13,997 nt of DNA from UBA10003 sp964365025. GTDB lineage: Bacteria > Patescibacteriota > Patescibacteriia > Magasanikbacterales > UBA10003. The translations under genes were made by a program, and so were the position numbers. Under the pieces are notes generated by a model. The model made no database searches and was not told where the DNA came from. It was given only the letters and a program-made list of their open reading frames with translations. This document shows positions 13,681 through 13,997 of the stretch, piece by piece; position 1 is the first letter of the stretch; the number at the start of each line of letters is the position of its first letter. The DNA is taken from the NCBI GenBank assembly GCA_964365025.1, contig CAYIOJ010000025.1, forward strand, positions 1 through 13,997. Direction: 5' to 3'.

Positions 13681-13997
13681 ATTCTGTCTTAGCCCGATAT
13701 TGCAAGGCCTCGGCAACATGACCGGTGGCAATTTCATCAGCGCCGGCCAAATCCGCGATGGTGCGGGCGACTTTTAAAATGCGATGATACGCGCGGGCGG
13801 ACAGATGCATTTGCGTGACCGCCGAGCGCAACAAATCCATTGTTTCATCGCTCACTTGGCAAAACTTTTTAATTTCTTTTGATCCCATTTCCGCGTTGGT
13901 CTGGTTTGATAAACCCTTGAATCTAGCGCGTTGCCTTTCGCGAGCGGCCTCAACTCTTTCACGAATTTTTACCGATGATTCGGCTTCTGATTCTTCG
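13679..13997 (-). CDS. comM: ComM/YifB-type Mg-chelatase-like AAA+ ATPase, C-terminal part
   Basis: Only the last 105 or so codons are in the window; the gene continues past the right edge. The visible part starts with an EESEAESSVKIRERVEAARE stretch, followed by RQRARFKG and TNAEMGSKEIKKFC. It ends with LSARAYHRILKVARTIADLAG, then HVAEALQYR. This is the characteristic C-terminal Mg-chelatase-like domain of ComM/YifB, a hexameric helicase that promotes branch migration during natural transformation. The ATPase core lies outside the window. The ATG at 13888 is internal. The link with type IV pilus genes elsewhere in the window fits DNA uptake but is only suggestive. Transcription ends at the bidirectional terminator. 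Confidence 0.92.
   Translation of the reverse strand, partial: EESEAESSVKIRERVEAARERQRARFKGLSNQTNAEMGSKEIKKFCQVSDETMDLLRSAVTQMHLSARAYHRILKVARTIADLAGADEIATGHVAEALQYRAKTE

Noticed and set aside
13540..13737. 65-aa ORF across the hairpin cluster
   Set aside because: It is translated repeat and terminator sequence (contains the CHCERSEAIS peptide typical of this repeat) and overlaps the ComM-like gene.

Overview
The window looks like a stretch of a small bacterial genome, most likely a Candidate Phyla Radiation (Patescibacteria, Parcubacteria-like) member. That assignment is inferred from several features: a LysM/M23 peptidase with a long basic membrane-proximal N-terminus next to divergent minor pilins, a palindromic repeat that reads as PACRQAG when translated (a pattern I associate with such genomes), many interspersed GTCAT...ATGAC hairpin repeats, and few strong Shine-Dalgarno sites. 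TGA is used as a normal stop (ATPase, AbiEi, HppA), so code 25 is excluded. No tRNA, rRNA or CRISPR array was seen.

Layout. (1) Positions 26-3860, minus strand: envelope and pilus genes in the order LysM/M23 endopeptidase, a minor prepilin, a small GIY-YIG nuclease, and a PilX-like membrane-anchored pilus protein. Two repeat-bounded inserts interrupt this run. One is a 345-bp unit with 25-bp perfect terminal inverted repeats and 4-bp flanking direct repeats that carries the GIY-YIG gene. The other is a 185-bp inverted-repeat segment upstream of the prepilin. (2) Positions 3867-9003, plus strand: a MacAB-type operon with its own near-consensus promoter, encoding an RND/HlyD-like adaptor, an ABC ATPase and two paralogous 415-aa MacB/FtsX permeases. 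The last three are translationally overlapped. (3) Positions 9019-10414, minus strand: an AbiEi/AbiEii-type toxin-antitoxin pair whose promoter places the transcription start on the A of the antitoxin ATG, so the mRNA is predicted to be leaderless. (4) Positions 10445-11365, plus strand: an orphan HExxH putative metallopeptidase with its own promoter and the strongest ribosome-binding site in the window. (5) Positions 11442-13506, plus strand: a membrane-bound pyrophosphatase of the K+-independent type, with an extended -10 promoter. (6) Positions 13504-13680: a dense cluster of nested hairpins and a bidirectional terminator. (7) From 13679 to the right edge, minus strand: the C-terminal end of a ComM/YifB-type AAA+ protein.

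The genes form separate modules rather than one pathway: cell-wall remodelling with pilus assembly, envelope export, a defence/addiction cassette, ion-gradient energetics and DNA uptake. The most unusual signal is the GIY-YIG unit. Removing it with one copy of the 4-bp repeat restores a 7-nt gap between two pilin genes. Its ends belong to a hairpin repeat family seen elsewhere in the window, whose stems vary in a base-pair-preserving way.
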